Source of the DNA: Saprospiraceae bacterium
Lineage (GTDB): Bacteria; Bacteroidota; Bacteroidia; Bacteroidales; JAIPBB01
Direction of reading: 5' to 3'
Length of the DNA: 17,522 nt
Assembly (NCBI GenBank): GCA_021739805.1
Contig: JAIPBB010000086.1
Span: 1-17,522 of the forward strand
The notes beneath the pieces were generated by a model. It was not told where the DNA came from. It saw only the letters and a program-made list of their open reading frames with translations, and made no database searches. Within the stretch, counting starts at the first letter, position 1, and every line of letters starts with the position of its first letter. Positions 6,885 to 14,662 of this stretch are shown piece by piece. The translations under genes were made by a program, and so were the position numbers.

Positions 6885-7271
6885 ATGGGAATTGACAGTA
6901 AATTTTCCAGAGAATTATTGAGAGTACAAAGAGTTCCACAAAGGGCTTTATACCGTCAAACAATTAAACTTTCTAGAGGACTTGATAAGTCAGTAGTGAA
7001 AGGATTAAAAGGGAAGAAGGTTTCCGGCAAACAGAAATTTGCACGTGAATTATTATGGTTTTTTGCTACAATCCTCCTTTCGCTAAGTCTTGCACTTGGT
7101 ATATACTATATAATAGGGCAAATCATTCCTGAGACACTCTATCAGTTAGTCATCGATATAGGCTCAATGGTTAAATTCTATTACTTGCTTAGTTTAATAT
7201 GCTTTGTGGGAATTTATCTTGTAAGGATTATTATTTGGGCAATTAAGTTATTAACCGTAAAATCATCATAA
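6885..7271 (+). CDS. Small basic protein with two transmembrane helices, first gene of the locus
   Basis: A 128-aa protein that I do not recognise as a named family. The N-terminal ~52 residues are strongly basic (about 15 Lys/Arg against 3 acidic residues) and contain no Cys. Two hydrophobic helices follow, at about 57-78 and 97-120, joined by a ~18-residue loop containing IPET and D91. The positive-inside rule places both termini in the cytoplasm and the loop in the periplasm. There is no signal peptide cleavage site. The gene follows the promoter at 6835-6864 and ends 3 bp before the DUF4255 gene, so it is almost certainly co-transcribed with the injection apparatus. By inference it could anchor the particle to the inner membrane, sense membrane state, or help release. 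It could also be an unrelated hitchhiker. The cationic cytoplasmic tail might bind the particle, nucleic acid or lipid head groups. Confidence 0.75.
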   Translation: MGIDSKFSRELLRVQRVPQRALYRQTIKLSRGLDKSVVKGLKGKKVSGKQKFARELLWFFATILLSLSLALGIYYIIGQIIPETLYQLVIDIGSMVKFYYLLSLICFVGIYLVRIIIWAIKLLTVKSS

Positions 7272-7274
7272 CCA

Positions 7275-7844
7275 ATGATTCAAGAAGCATTATCATATAT
7301 TGCAGAAGAACTTAATGATTATTTTAGATTAAAATATGCTATTGCTGATGATAAGGTTATTATATCAAACCTTGTAAATCCTGATGGTTCAAATGCCATA
7401 AAGGAAGACAATAAAGTTATCCTCACACTAGTCAATATTGAAGAGGAAAAATTGATGGGAAATGCCAGCAATTTATCAAAAGGATCAGGGGTTTTCAGTA
7501 GATCAAATCCACCTGTAAAACTTAATTTATATATACTTTTTTCAACCTCTTATACAGGAAAACTCACTGAAGAAGGACTAAAATTTATATCAATTATCAT
7601 AGGTTTTTTTCAAGGCAAAAGAGTTTTTACTCCCGAAAACTCCCCAGGCCTTGATTCAGATATCGAAAAAATGATTATTGACATGCAGAACCTTGGTTTT
7701 CAGGAATTGAATAATTTATGGGCATCTTTAGGTGCAAAATATTCACCTTCTGTGATGTATAGATTAAGGATGTTAACAATTGAAGAAGGTCTTGTTAAAG
7801 GAATTATTCCTGGGATTAGCGGTCGTGATGATAGCTTTTCATGA
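7275..7844 (+). CDS. DUF4255 family protein, Afp16/Pvc16-like tube terminator (cap)
   Basis: A 189-aa protein matching the DUF4255 family. The start is I-x-E-[AT]-L-x-x-I, followed near residues 30-37 by SNLVNPDG. The core has V-x-L-T-L-V-N-I-E-E-E (about 48-58), then NPPVKLNLYILFSTSY (78-93), a typical strand pair, and a helical segment L-x-F-I-S-x-I-I-G-F-F-Q (102-113). The C-terminal region M-x-x-L-G-x-x-x-x-N-x-L-W-x-x-L-G-x-x-Y-x-P-S-V-x-Y-x-x-R (about 135-163) is highly characteristic. In Afp and PVC particles the homologous protein closes the distal end of the tube and sheath and ends polymerisation. In many eCIS loci, as here, the gene lies near the front. It starts 3 bp after the two-TM gene. 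Confidence 0.92.
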   Translation: MIQEALSYIAEELNDYFRLKYAIADDKVIISNLVNPDGSNAIKEDNKVILTLVNIEEEKLMGNASNLSKGSGVFSRSNPPVKLNLYILFSTSYTGKLTEEGLKFISIIIGFFQGKRVFTPENSPGLDSDIEKMIIDMQNLGFQELNNLWASLGAKYSPSVMYRLRMLTIEEGLVKGIIPGISGRDDSFS

Positions 7845-7868
7845 AATGATTAATAATTGATATTAAAT

Positions 7869-8873
7869 ATGGCATTAATTTACAAAACTATATTGAAAAT
7901 CAGATTTATGCACAGTTATTTTGTGGATCAAATACCTTATGGATTAAAAATAGTGCCTTCAGCATCAACATTATCTCTTTTTAGAAACTACAGAATGATG
8001 CCTAAATATAGCCAAAATGGAATTGATATATTATACGAATTTAAAAAAGATGAAGATAACTGTGAACCAGTTATAAAATTTGATGAAATAATTCGAATGC
8101 AATTCTATATTTTAAACAATGATGCTTTATTCCTAAATTATACTGATCTTTCTTTTTTTAAAATTAAATCTAAAATACTCTATTTCACAAATATAAATAA
8201 TGAAAGCAAGTCTTTATCGAAAAATGAATTCGTGACAGATGATGACTTGTTTGAAAAGCAAGGTAAAACTTTCAACTCTGTTCCTAATGCTAGCATATTA
8301 AATATAAGCGACTTAAACGGGAATAAAGTTGGGAGAGTTTGGAAAACAAATGAATCTGACTCTACAAATGTTATTGATCTTCAGTGGGAGAAAGATAGTA
8401 AGTATATAATTCAATATGATTCAGGGGTTTCAAGTGAAATAGTTTCAGTCAATTATAATGATAAGTCATTAATTGGGCTAACCGAAATATTTTTAAATGC
8501 TGAAATTTTAGATAAAATAGACCAGGAAACCCCTGAGTATTATTTAACGTTTAAGTCCCGTGAAGTTTATTTAAATTTTTGTGTGTTTGAGAAGTATGGG
8601 AAGTATAAAGATTTGAAAATGACTAATGAAAATGACGAAGAAGTATTTGATTTTTATGAAAATATCGACAGTCATTCATTTGAGTTCACAACAAAAGAAA
8701 AATTTTTATTGAAGAATAAAATGGATTTAAGTTATAAAATCATTTCAGCAAATGGCTTAGTATCAAGCAAAAAAACAATAAAAGAAAAAATGCCAATGCC
8801 TGAATTAAGTAATTTGAAAAAATATAATAACAAAGAAAATGAATTTGTATTTGATATTTTTTTGTATATTTAA
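7869..8873 (+). CDS. Unknown protein in the injection locus, between cap and sheath genes
   Basis: A 334-aa protein from ATG 7869; an in-frame TTG four codons upstream at 7857 is less likely. I cannot assign a function. There is no signal peptide and no TM. The N-terminus reads ALIYKTILKIRFMHSYF, and residues 86-94 contain the distinctive string ALFLNYTDL. The rest is rich in alternating hydrophobic/polar residues, predicting mostly beta-strands. Many Asp, Glu, Lys, Asn and Ser suggest a soluble, exposed protein. The C-terminus (KMPMPELSNLKKYNN...FDIFLYI) ends in a hydrophobic strand. Its place between DUF4255 and sheath, on the same strand with a 24-bp gap, points to a structural or assembly role. 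Possibilities include a cap partner, a sheath chaperone or a decoration protein. The whole gene is more AT-rich than the sheath gene next to it. It has no cognate in the Afp gene order that I can name. Confidence 0.7.
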   Translation: MALIYKTILKIRFMHSYFVDQIPYGLKIVPSASTLSLFRNYRMMPKYSQNGIDILYEFKKDEDNCEPVIKFDEIIRMQFYILNNDALFLNYTDLSFFKIKSKILYFTNINNESKSLSKNEFVTDDDLFEKQGKTFNSVPNASILNISDLNGNKVGRVWKTNESDSTNVIDLQWEKDSKYIIQYDSGVSSEIVSVNYNDKSLIGLTEIFLNAEILDKIDQETPEYYLTFKSREVYLNFCVFEKYGKYKDLKMTNENDEEVFDFYENIDSHSFEFTTKEKFLLKNKMDLSYKIISANGLVSSKKTIKEKMPMPELSNLKKYNNKENEFVFDIFLYI

Positions 8874-8889
8874 CTTTTTTATTAAAAAA

Positions 8890-8925
8890 TTGACAATAAT
8901 TAATTCAAATTGACTAATATTAATT
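8890..8925. repeat. Imperfect 16-bp direct repeat in front of the sheath gene
   Basis: TTGACAATAATTAATT (8890-8905) and TTGACTAATATTAATT (8910-8925) match at 13 of 16 positions and are offset by exactly 20 bp, about two helical turns. They fill the 66-bp gap between the unknown 334-aa gene and the sheath ATG at 8940. This could be a regulator-binding site or a translation-enhancing A/T-rich leader; chance is possible in such AT-rich DNA. Confidence 0.45.
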
Positions 8926-8939
8926 AAAATCTAAAAATT

Positions 8940-10829
8940 ATGGCTGATTACAAAACCCCCGGCGTTTATGTGGAAGAAATAACAACACTACCCCCTTCTG
9001 CTGGCCAGGTACCAACGGCTATTCCGGCTTTCATTGGCTATACTCAACGAGCTGAGAAAAATGGGAAAAGCCTAATCAATTCACCAACAATGATTAAATC
9101 AATGTTGGAGTACAGAGCTATGTTTGGAGGACAGTACAATCCAGAAAGTATAACTGTTACTTTAGATTCTCCAAGCATTCAATCTGTTGAATTTATTAAA
9201 AAATTCTATCTCTACAACAGTGTTAGAATGTTTTTTGCTAATGGTGGTGGTCAATGTTACATCGTATCAATTGGCTCCTATGCTGACGAAGTTGATATGG
9301 ATAAACTTTTGGCAGGCATTGATGCTGTTGCAAAGGAAGATATTCCTACAATTCTTGTTGCTCCTGATGCTATGCTTCTTGAGAAAAAGGATCAATGTTA
9401 CAGTGTACAACAGCAGATGTTAGCACAGTGTGCAAAACTTCAGGACAGGGTCGCTGTTCTTGATATTTTTGATGGATTTATTGATCGTTCTGACGAAGAC
9501 GTTGTCACCAACTTCAGAAGTGGAATTGGTGTGAATCATCTTAAATATGGTGCATCTTATTATCCATGGATTCAAACCACATTCACCACAGAATTTGGAT
9601 TTGAAAACATTATACTTAAGGATGCTGACGGAGGTGATTTAGACATTGAAAAACTTGTAACAGACCCAACAGCAATTAAACACCTGAAAGAAGTTATCAG
9701 CGATGGTAAAATTATCTTCGCTGCTGTTGAATCCCCTTATGGAGCTGATGTATCATTAACTGATAAATTCTTTAAAATTGAGGAGGATGCTGTTAATACA
9801 AAAGCAGAACTTACACATTACCTTACTATAATAAAGGAATTAGCAAATAAATTAATCGAACTGAAAGCTAATGAAGACATTATAAACGTAAGTATCAAAA
9901 ACGAGCTTTCTTCAAAAACAAATTCAAGCTCAGTTCTTGCCAATATCATTAAAGCTGCAGCAGCAATTGATGTAGCCGCTGGAACAGCTGTATTTAATAT
10001 TGAATCTGATTTTGTTGACTTCGACCTTCCAAAAGTTAAACCTTCACAAATTTTAACTGCTGATGAAGATGAAAAATCTATTATTCAAAAGACCAAAGGA
10101 ATTATGAAAGGTCAATTTGAAAACATGATTAGTTTACTTCAGGCAGTAAAAAGTGATGTTCTTTCAATTCAGGAACATTATGACAAGGTGGTTTATGATA
10201 CAAACACATTGTATAAGAGTATTGTAAATGAGATTCATAAAGAAGGCAGCAAATTACCACCATCAGGTGCAATTGCCGGAATTTATGCACAAGTTGATTT
10301 TGCTAAAGGAGTTTGGAAAGCACCTGCAAATGTTAGTCTTGCATCAACAGTAAAACCTTGGATTAAAATTGACAACGACCAACAAGAAGATTTAAATGTA
10401 GATCTTAATGGCGGTAAATCAGTCAATGCAATAAGGGCTTTTGTTGGACAAGGTACTTTAATTTGGGGAGCAAGAACACTTGCCGGAAATGACAACGAAT
10501 GGCGTTACATTTCAGTACGCAGGTTCTTCAATATGGTTGAAAAATCGTTGAAACTTGCCACCAATTGGGCTGTTTTTGAAGCTAATGACACATCAACATG
10601 GATTAGAGTAAAAGCAATGATTGACAATTTCCTTACTAATTTATGGAAAGCAGGAGCATTAACAGGTAGTTCACCTGCCGAAGCCTTCTTCTGTAATGTT
10701 GGTTTGGGGTCAACAATGACTCAGGTTGATATTCTTGAGGGAAGAATGAATATTGAGATTGGTCTTGCTGCTGTAAGACCTGCAGAATTCATCATCTTGA
10801 AATTCTCTCATAAATTTGACGTATCATAA
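8940..10829 (+). CDS. Contractile tail sheath protein
   Basis: A 629-aa sheath subunit, the polymer that contracts to drive the inner tube into a target. The N-terminus YKTPGVYVEEI (residues 4-14) followed by P-x-A-I-P-A-F-I-G-Y-T (about 25-36) is the classic phage/eCIS sheath start. The C-terminal domain is also typical. It has RAFVGQGTLIWGARTL (about 498-513), W-R-Y-I-S-V-R-R-F-F-N-M (521-532), and a final strand LAAVRPAEFIILKFSHKF used for inter-subunit handshakes. The middle (about residues 220-435) is long and contains a helical stretch, so the protein is larger than Afp sheath proteins (about 350-450 aa). Residues exposed on the outer surface probably lie there. Only one sheath gene is present, whereas Afp and PVC carry three. 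The A-rich leader lacks a Shine-Dalgarno sequence. Confidence 0.97.
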   Translation: MADYKTPGVYVEEITTLPPSAGQVPTAIPAFIGYTQRAEKNGKSLINSPTMIKSMLEYRAMFGGQYNPESITVTLDSPSIQSVEFIKKFYLYNSVRMFFANGGGQCYIVSIGSYADEVDMDKLLAGIDAVAKEDIPTILVAPDAMLLEKKDQCYSVQQQMLAQCAKLQDRVAVLDIFDGFIDRSDEDVVTNFRSGIGVNHLKYGASYYPWIQTTFTTEFGFENIILKDADGGDLDIEKLVTDPTAIKHLKEVISDGKIIFAAVESPYGADVSLTDKFFKIEEDAVNTKAELTHYLTIIKELANKLIELKANEDIINVSIKNELSSKTNSSSVLANIIKAAAAIDVAAGTAVFNIESDFVDFDLPKVKPSQILTADEDEKSIIQKTKGIMKGQFENMISLLQAVKSDVLSIQEHYDKVVYDTNTLYKSIVNEIHKEGSKLPPSGAIAGIYAQVDFAKGVWKAPANVSLASTVKPWIKIDNDQQEDLNVDLNGGKSVNAIRAFVGQGTLIWGARTLAGNDNEWRYISVRRFFNMVEKSLKLATNWAVFEANDTSTWIRVKAMIDNFLTNLWKAGALTGSSPAEAFFCNVGLGSTMTQVDILEGRMNIEIGLAAVRPAEFIILKFSHKFDVS

Positions 10830-10872
10830 ATTTAATTATTAACAGAAATTATTAACTTAAAAATATTATACC

Positions 10873-11316
10873 ATGGGCGGAAATGCAGAAAGTGTGTACC
10901 CAATAGCAAAATTTCATTTTGCTGTCTCCTGGTCTGACGCAACTGAATTAATTTGTTCAGAAGTAGGTGGACTAAACTATGAATTCGATGTTGTCGAATA
11001 CAGAGATGGAAAAAGTGAATCATTTTATAAAACTAAACAACCGGGATTAATGAAGTTTGGAGACGTCTCACTCAAAAAAGGTGTCTTTAAAGATGATGAT
11101 AATTTTAGAACCTGGTACGAAAAAGTCAGAGATCGCGATGAATATCGTGATACAGTCACAATAATTTTGAAGGACGAAAATCACGAAGATGTGATTACCT
11201 GGAACCTTCAGAATGCATGGGTATCAAAGTTTACTCAACCTGATTTGAATTCAACGGCAAGTGAAGTTTCAATAGAGGAAATTACAGTTGTTTGCGAAAA
11301 TATTACTCAGGAGTAA
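10873..11316 (+). CDS. Inner tube protein 1 (gp19/Hcp-like, Afp1-like)
   Basis: A 147-aa member of the T4 gp19-like tail tube family, forming the hexameric rings of the tube inside the sheath. The pattern is complete: a start ending YPIAKFHFAVSW (about 9-20), then EVGGLNYEFDVVEYRDG (30-46), then KFGDVSLKKGVFKDD (about 61-75). A helix N-F-R-T-W-Y-E-K-V and the strand DTVTIILKDENHEDVITWNLQNAWVSKF (about 93-120) follow, ending with an I-E-E-I-T-V-V-C-E strand. This is probably the main, high-copy tube subunit, because it directly follows the sheath gene (43-bp gap) and precedes a strong hairpin. That gap holds a 10-bp direct repeat, AATTATTAAC, at 10834-10843 and 10847-10856. Confidence 0.95.
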   Translation: MGGNAESVYPIAKFHFAVSWSDATELICSEVGGLNYEFDVVEYRDGKSESFYKTKQPGLMKFGDVSLKKGVFKDDDNFRTWYEKVRDRDEYRDTVTIILKDENHEDVITWNLQNAWVSKFTQPDLNSTASEVSIEEITVVCENITQE

Positions 11317-11325
11317 TTTTTTTAT

Positions 11326-11372
11326 ACGATAAATTGAATCATACTCTTTATTGATTATGATTCAATTGTCGT
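11326..11372 (+). terminator. Strong hairpin between the two tube genes; possible attenuator or RNA stabiliser
   Basis: AATTGAATCATA (11332-11343) and TATGATTCAATT (11356-11367) form a perfect 12-bp stem with a 12-nt loop. Beyond a 2/1 internal loop, ACGA (11326-11329) pairs with TCGT (11369-11372), giving 16 pairs in all. The following bases are TTTATAAT, so the U-run is short and full termination is uncertain. The hairpin begins 10 bp after the tube-1 stop and ends 16 bp before the tube-2 ATG. It separates the high-copy sheath/tube genes from low-copy baseplate genes. Confidence 0.5.
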
Positions 11373-11388
11373 TTTATAATAGAATACT

Positions 11389-11925
11389 ATGTTAGGATTT
11401 ACGGGATTGTTTGAAAATAACGCAAATCTTCCATTGCTAGGTTTTCATTTCCGGGTTGATTTTCTATTTAATATGATTTCTCCAGTTGATGCTAAATTTA
11501 GTGAAGTGGAGGGCTTAAATTCAAAATTCACTTTTGGTGATGAAGTCCGTGAAATGGGCATAATGGGAGGAAATCATAAACTACCCAATGGAAGAGAATT
11601 TGGTCCATTAATATTAAAAAGAGGGATAACATCAAATATTTCAATGCTGATTAATTGGTATGAAATATCACTTCTTGCATTGAAAATAGTTCCTCAACCT
11701 TTGGTGGTTACCCTACTTGATGAAAATCATGAGCCAAAGTATTCATGGATGATTTTTGATGCATACCCAATTAGTATGGATGTTAGTGGTTTTGATTCTA
11801 ATAAAAGTGCTTATGTTATTGAAACATTTACACTTAGATACTCATACTTTACACGACTCAATGCCGCAAATCCACTTTCAAATATTCTCATGAAAGGACT
11901 GGATAGCATTAGTAATTTATTTTAA
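11389..11925 (+). CDS. Inner tube protein 2 / tube-initiator (gp19-like, Afp5-like)
   Basis: A 178-aa paralogue of the tube protein. It keeps the family layout: GFHFRVDF near residue 18, FSEVEGLNSKF (38-48), GPLILKRG (69-76), a helix with NWYE, and LVVTLLDENHEPKYSWMIFDAYPISM (about 105-130), then a strand ending ETFTLRYSYF. It is longer than tube protein 1 at both ends, with extra N-terminal residues MLGFTGLFENN and a C-terminal tail ending LDSISNLF. By analogy with Afp5/Pvc5 it probably forms the first ring(s) joining the spike to the tube, but the match to that specific role rests on order and length only. The gene lies behind the hairpin and is followed after 6 bp by the small DUF5908-like gene. 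Confidence 0.9.
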   Translation: MLGFTGLFENNANLPLLGFHFRVDFLFNMISPVDAKFSEVEGLNSKFTFGDEVREMGIMGGNHKLPNGREFGPLILKRGITSNISMLINWYEISLLALKIVPQPLVVTLLDENHEPKYSWMIFDAYPISMDVSGFDSNKSAYVIETFTLRYSYFTRLNAANPLSNILMKGLDSISNLF

Positions 11926-11931
11926 GAAATT

Positions 11932-12111
11932 ATGGCAGTAGAAATCAGAGAATTAGTAATTAAAACTGTTGTTGAAAATGTTCAAGATAAGGAATCTTCC
12001 AGTAAGTTGGATTTTCCTGAACAAGAAGCAATAGAGAAAATGAAAGAAGAAATTATTAATGAATGCATATTCAGGTTGAATCAAAAGTTGAGAAAAATTA
12101 AAGAAAGATAA
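11932..12111 (+). CDS. DUF5908-like small protein (Afp6 position)
   Basis: A 59-aa protein. It begins MAVEIRELVIKTVVE, which fits what I recall of the DUF5908 family, small proteins coded in contractile injection loci. The N-terminal ~15 residues predict a beta-strand. Residues 29-59 (EQEAIEKMKEEII...LNQKLRKIKER) predict a charged amphipathic helix, so it may pack against a larger partner. It sits 6 bp after tube protein 2 and 9 bp before the LysM gene, the same relative place as the small gene 6 in Afp and PVC loci. Its function is not established. It may be a chaperone or a minor baseplate part. Confidence 0.85.
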   Translation: MAVEIRELVIKTVVENVQDKESSSKLDFPEQEAIEKMKEEIINECIFRLNQKLRKIKER

Positions 12112-12120
12112 TAAGATGAT

Positions 12121-12780
12121 ATGGCAGAGGAAAAATTAAAAATAATAGCATTTAAAAAGAATGATTTTACCGGTCAGATTGGCGAGTTTGAATTACGATA
12201 TAATCCGCCTAAAATGCAACATAATTTTGCCATTACCTATGATACTTTACAAACATTTGGTTCATCCGGAAACGAAGGTCGTTATAAATATTCGTATCCT
12301 GAAACCCTTTCTTTTGAATTCTTATTTGATAATACAATTGTACCTGCTAATAAAGTTCTTAAAACTGTTAAAGAGGATATTGATAAATTCAAAGAGCTTG
12401 CATTTACATATAATGGTACAATCCACAGACCTAATTATCTAAAATTATCCTGGGGGAAATTCTTATTCAAATGTCAAATTTCATCTTTTAATATTACATA
12501 TACAGCTTTTTCAACAGATGGAGAACCAATAAAAGCTAATGCTTCTGTGAAATTTGTTCAGGTGAGAAATGTTAGTACACGACTTAGTGAAGAAAACAAA
12601 AGTTCACCTGATCTTTCTCATATTTATATTGTCCAGGAAGGAGACTCTTTACCTTCAATTTCGCATAGTGTTTATGCTGATATTTCATACTATTTAAACC
12701 TCGCTAAAGTTAATAAACTTAGCAATTTCAGGCAGTTAGTTCCGGGTCAAAAGTTGATTTTACCACCATTAGAAAAATAA
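12121..12780 (+). CDS. LysM-domain baseplate protein (Afp7-like)
   Basis: A 219-aa two-part protein. Residues 1-150 form the Afp7/T4 gp53-type domain, with the recognisable strings FELRYNPPKMQHNF (about 23-36) and a strand pair around SYPETLSFEFLFDNT (about 58-72). Residues 167-217 are a LysM module: YIVQEGDSLPSISHSVY at the start and NFRQLVPGQKLILPP at the end. In injection particles this type of protein clamps the spike complex and the baseplate ring; the LysM fold is used for protein contacts, not necessarily for peptidoglycan. The gene is 5 bp from the spike gene, in keeping with a tight baseplate sub-operon. There is no signal peptide, as expected for a cytoplasmically assembled particle. 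Confidence 0.93.
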   Translation: MAEEKLKIIAFKKNDFTGQIGEFELRYNPPKMQHNFAITYDTLQTFGSSGNEGRYKYSYPETLSFEFLFDNTIVPANKVLKTVKEDIDKFKELAFTYNGTIHRPNYLKLSWGKFLFKCQISSFNITYTAFSTDGEPIKANASVKFVQVRNVSTRLSEENKSSPDLSHIYIVQEGDSLPSISHSVYADISYYLNLAKVNKLSNFRQLVPGQKLILPPLEK

Positions 12781-12785
12781 GTATT

Positions 12786-14555
12786 ATGACTACACCATTA
12801 CCAGGAGGAGTTGTTGATTGTAAAGTTTTTGTCGCAGGAACTGAACTTTCAGGTACTTATGAAATTGCATCTGTTGCCGTATTTAAAGAAATGAACAGAA
12901 TCCCTGCTGCTACTGTGGTTTTTAGAGATGGGGACACTGCTTTACAGGATTTTGAAATCAGTGCCAAAGCTGATATTGAACCAGGTAAAGAAGTCGAAAT
13001 AAAAATCGGTTATGATACTGTTGTAACATCAGTTTATAAAGGTATTATAACCAAATTAAGTGTAGTGGTTCGCGAAAATTACACTTACACACAAATTGAT
13101 TGCAAGGATAAAGCTGTGAAAATGACAGTGGAAAAAGAGAATGCTGTTTATGAAAAGAAAAAGGACAGTGATGTCATTAAAACACTTATCTCAGCACATG
13201 GCTTGACTGCAAAAGTTGATGCTACAACAGTGCAACACCCACAACTACTTAAGTTTAATATCACCGATTGGGATTTTACATTAGTTAGAGGAGAAGTGAA
13301 TGGACTGCTTGTGAATGTGGAGGCTGGAACTGTAAATGTTATAAAACCTGTGTTTAGTGGAAGTCCGGCTTTGACTCTGGAATTTGGAACACATATTCTT
13401 GAGTTTGAAGGCGAAATTGATGCTACAACACAAATTAAATCAGTTACTTCTCGTTCATGGGATCCGAAAACACAAAAGATTTTAAAAAATGAAGTTTCCA
13501 GTGCCTCAGGTCCAACAGTTGGCGACCTTGGCTGGTCTAAACTAAAAGATGTTCTTGCTAAGGGTTCTATGAATTATCATACCGGTCAAGTTACTGATCC
13601 AGAGTTAAAAGAATGGGGAACCGCAGAATTATTAAGAAGTCAAATAGCAAAAAATTCAGGAACAGTTAAATGTTTTGGTTTTGCAGCAATTAAAATAACA
13701 GATATCCTTGAGCTTAAAGGACTTGGAAAACGATTCAATGGAAAAGTATATGTAACTGGTGTTCAGCACGAAGTTATTAATGGAACATGGACTACTACAC
13801 TTCAATTTGGGTTGACAAACAGGTGGTTTTCAGAAGAATTCAATGTTAATACTTTACCAAATAGTGGTATGATGCCTGCTGTTCATGGTTTGCAGGTTGG
13901 GAAAGTCAAAAAAATTGATTCTGACCCTGATAGTGAATTCAGAATTCAAATTAATTTACCAATTTTTGGTGAAGATAATAAAGTTTGGGCAAGAATGCTT
14001 TTTGCTGATGCAGGAAAAGCACGCGGAATTTTTTTCCTTCCAGAGGTTGATGATGAAGTTATGGTTGGATTTATGGACAATGATCCACGTTTTCCGGTTA
14101 TATTAGGTTCATTGTATAGCAGTAAAGCAGCTGCTCCTCATACTGCCGATAATAAAAACAATGAAAAAGGAATTGTTACAAAGTCGAAAATTAAAATTTG
14201 GATTAATGATGATGATAAAAGTGTAACTATAGAAACACCGGGAAAAAATAAAATTGTAATAGATGACAAAGCAAAGCAAATTGAATTAGCTGATCAAAAC
14301 AAAAATAAAGTTACTTTAAGTTCTTCTGGAATAGTGCTCGATTCGCCCAAAGATATTAAAATAACTTCAAAGGGGAAAATAACAATTGACTCGGCTACAG
14401 GTACTGACATCAAATCAAAAGCTGATGTAAAAGTATCAGGATTAAATGTTGTTAACCAAGGAAAAGTTGGTTTTACTGGAAAAGGAAGTGCAACTGCCGA
14501 AGTATCAGCCTCAGGTCAGACTACTATTAAAGGTGCTATGGTTATGATAAATTAA
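12786..14555 (+). CDS. VgrG/gp27-gp5-like spike protein (Afp8-like)
   Basis: A 589-aa spike subunit, trimeric in homologous systems, which sits under the tube and punctures the target membrane. Residues about 1-360 are the gp27-like hub: barrel strands starting VDCKVFVAGTEL, with the tail of the hub near YVTGVQHEVINGTWTTTLQFGLTNRW. Residues about 365-445 are the gp5-type OB fold, with VGKVKKIDSDPDSEFRIQINLP, WARMLFADAG, and the typical FFLPEVDDEVMVGFMDNDPRFPVILGSLY. From about 455 to the end is a triple beta-helix of repeated short strands, for example KIKIWINDDDKSVTIETP, KIVIDDKAKQIELAD and KGKITIDSATG, giving a long shaft. No extra C-terminal enzyme domain is seen, so it is a structural spike, not an evolved effector VgrG. 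The next gene is the PAAR tip, after 107 bp. Confidence 0.95.
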   Translation: MTTPLPGGVVDCKVFVAGTELSGTYEIASVAVFKEMNRIPAATVVFRDGDTALQDFEISAKADIEPGKEVEIKIGYDTVVTSVYKGIITKLSVVVRENYTYTQIDCKDKAVKMTVEKENAVYEKKKDSDVIKTLISAHGLTAKVDATTVQHPQLLKFNITDWDFTLVRGEVNGLLVNVEAGTVNVIKPVFSGSPALTLEFGTHILEFEGEIDATTQIKSVTSRSWDPKTQKILKNEVSSASGPTVGDLGWSKLKDVLAKGSMNYHTGQVTDPELKEWGTAELLRSQIAKNSGTVKCFGFAAIKITDILELKGLGKRFNGKVYVTGVQHEVINGTWTTTLQFGLTNRWFSEEFNVNTLPNSGMMPAVHGLQVGKVKKIDSDPDSEFRIQINLPIFGEDNKVWARMLFADAGKARGIFFLPEVDDEVMVGFMDNDPRFPVILGSLYSSKAAAPHTADNKNNEKGIVTKSKIKIWINDDDKSVTIETPGKNKIVIDDKAKQIELADQNKNKVTLSSSGIVLDSPKDIKITSKGKITIDSATGTDIKSKADVKVSGLNVVNQGKVGFTGKGSATAEVSASGQTTIKGAMVMIN

Positions 14556-14662
14556 TTTATAAAATCACAGGCTTAAAGCACAATTTGTCAATACATTAAG
14601 TAATGTTAAAAATATAAAAGAATCAACAATTATTATATAAATTTCAAAATAAACAAAAAAAA

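Noticed and set aside
10834..10856. Direct repeat AATTATTAAC twice before tube protein 1
   Set aside because: It is 10 bp and A/T-only apart from one C; it looks like ordinary A/T-rich leader sequence, so no separate role is claimed.
14592..14606. Short hairpin ACATTA-AG-TAATGT before the PAAR gene
   Set aside because: Only 6 A/T-rich pairs with a 2-nt loop and no following U-run; expected often by chance here.
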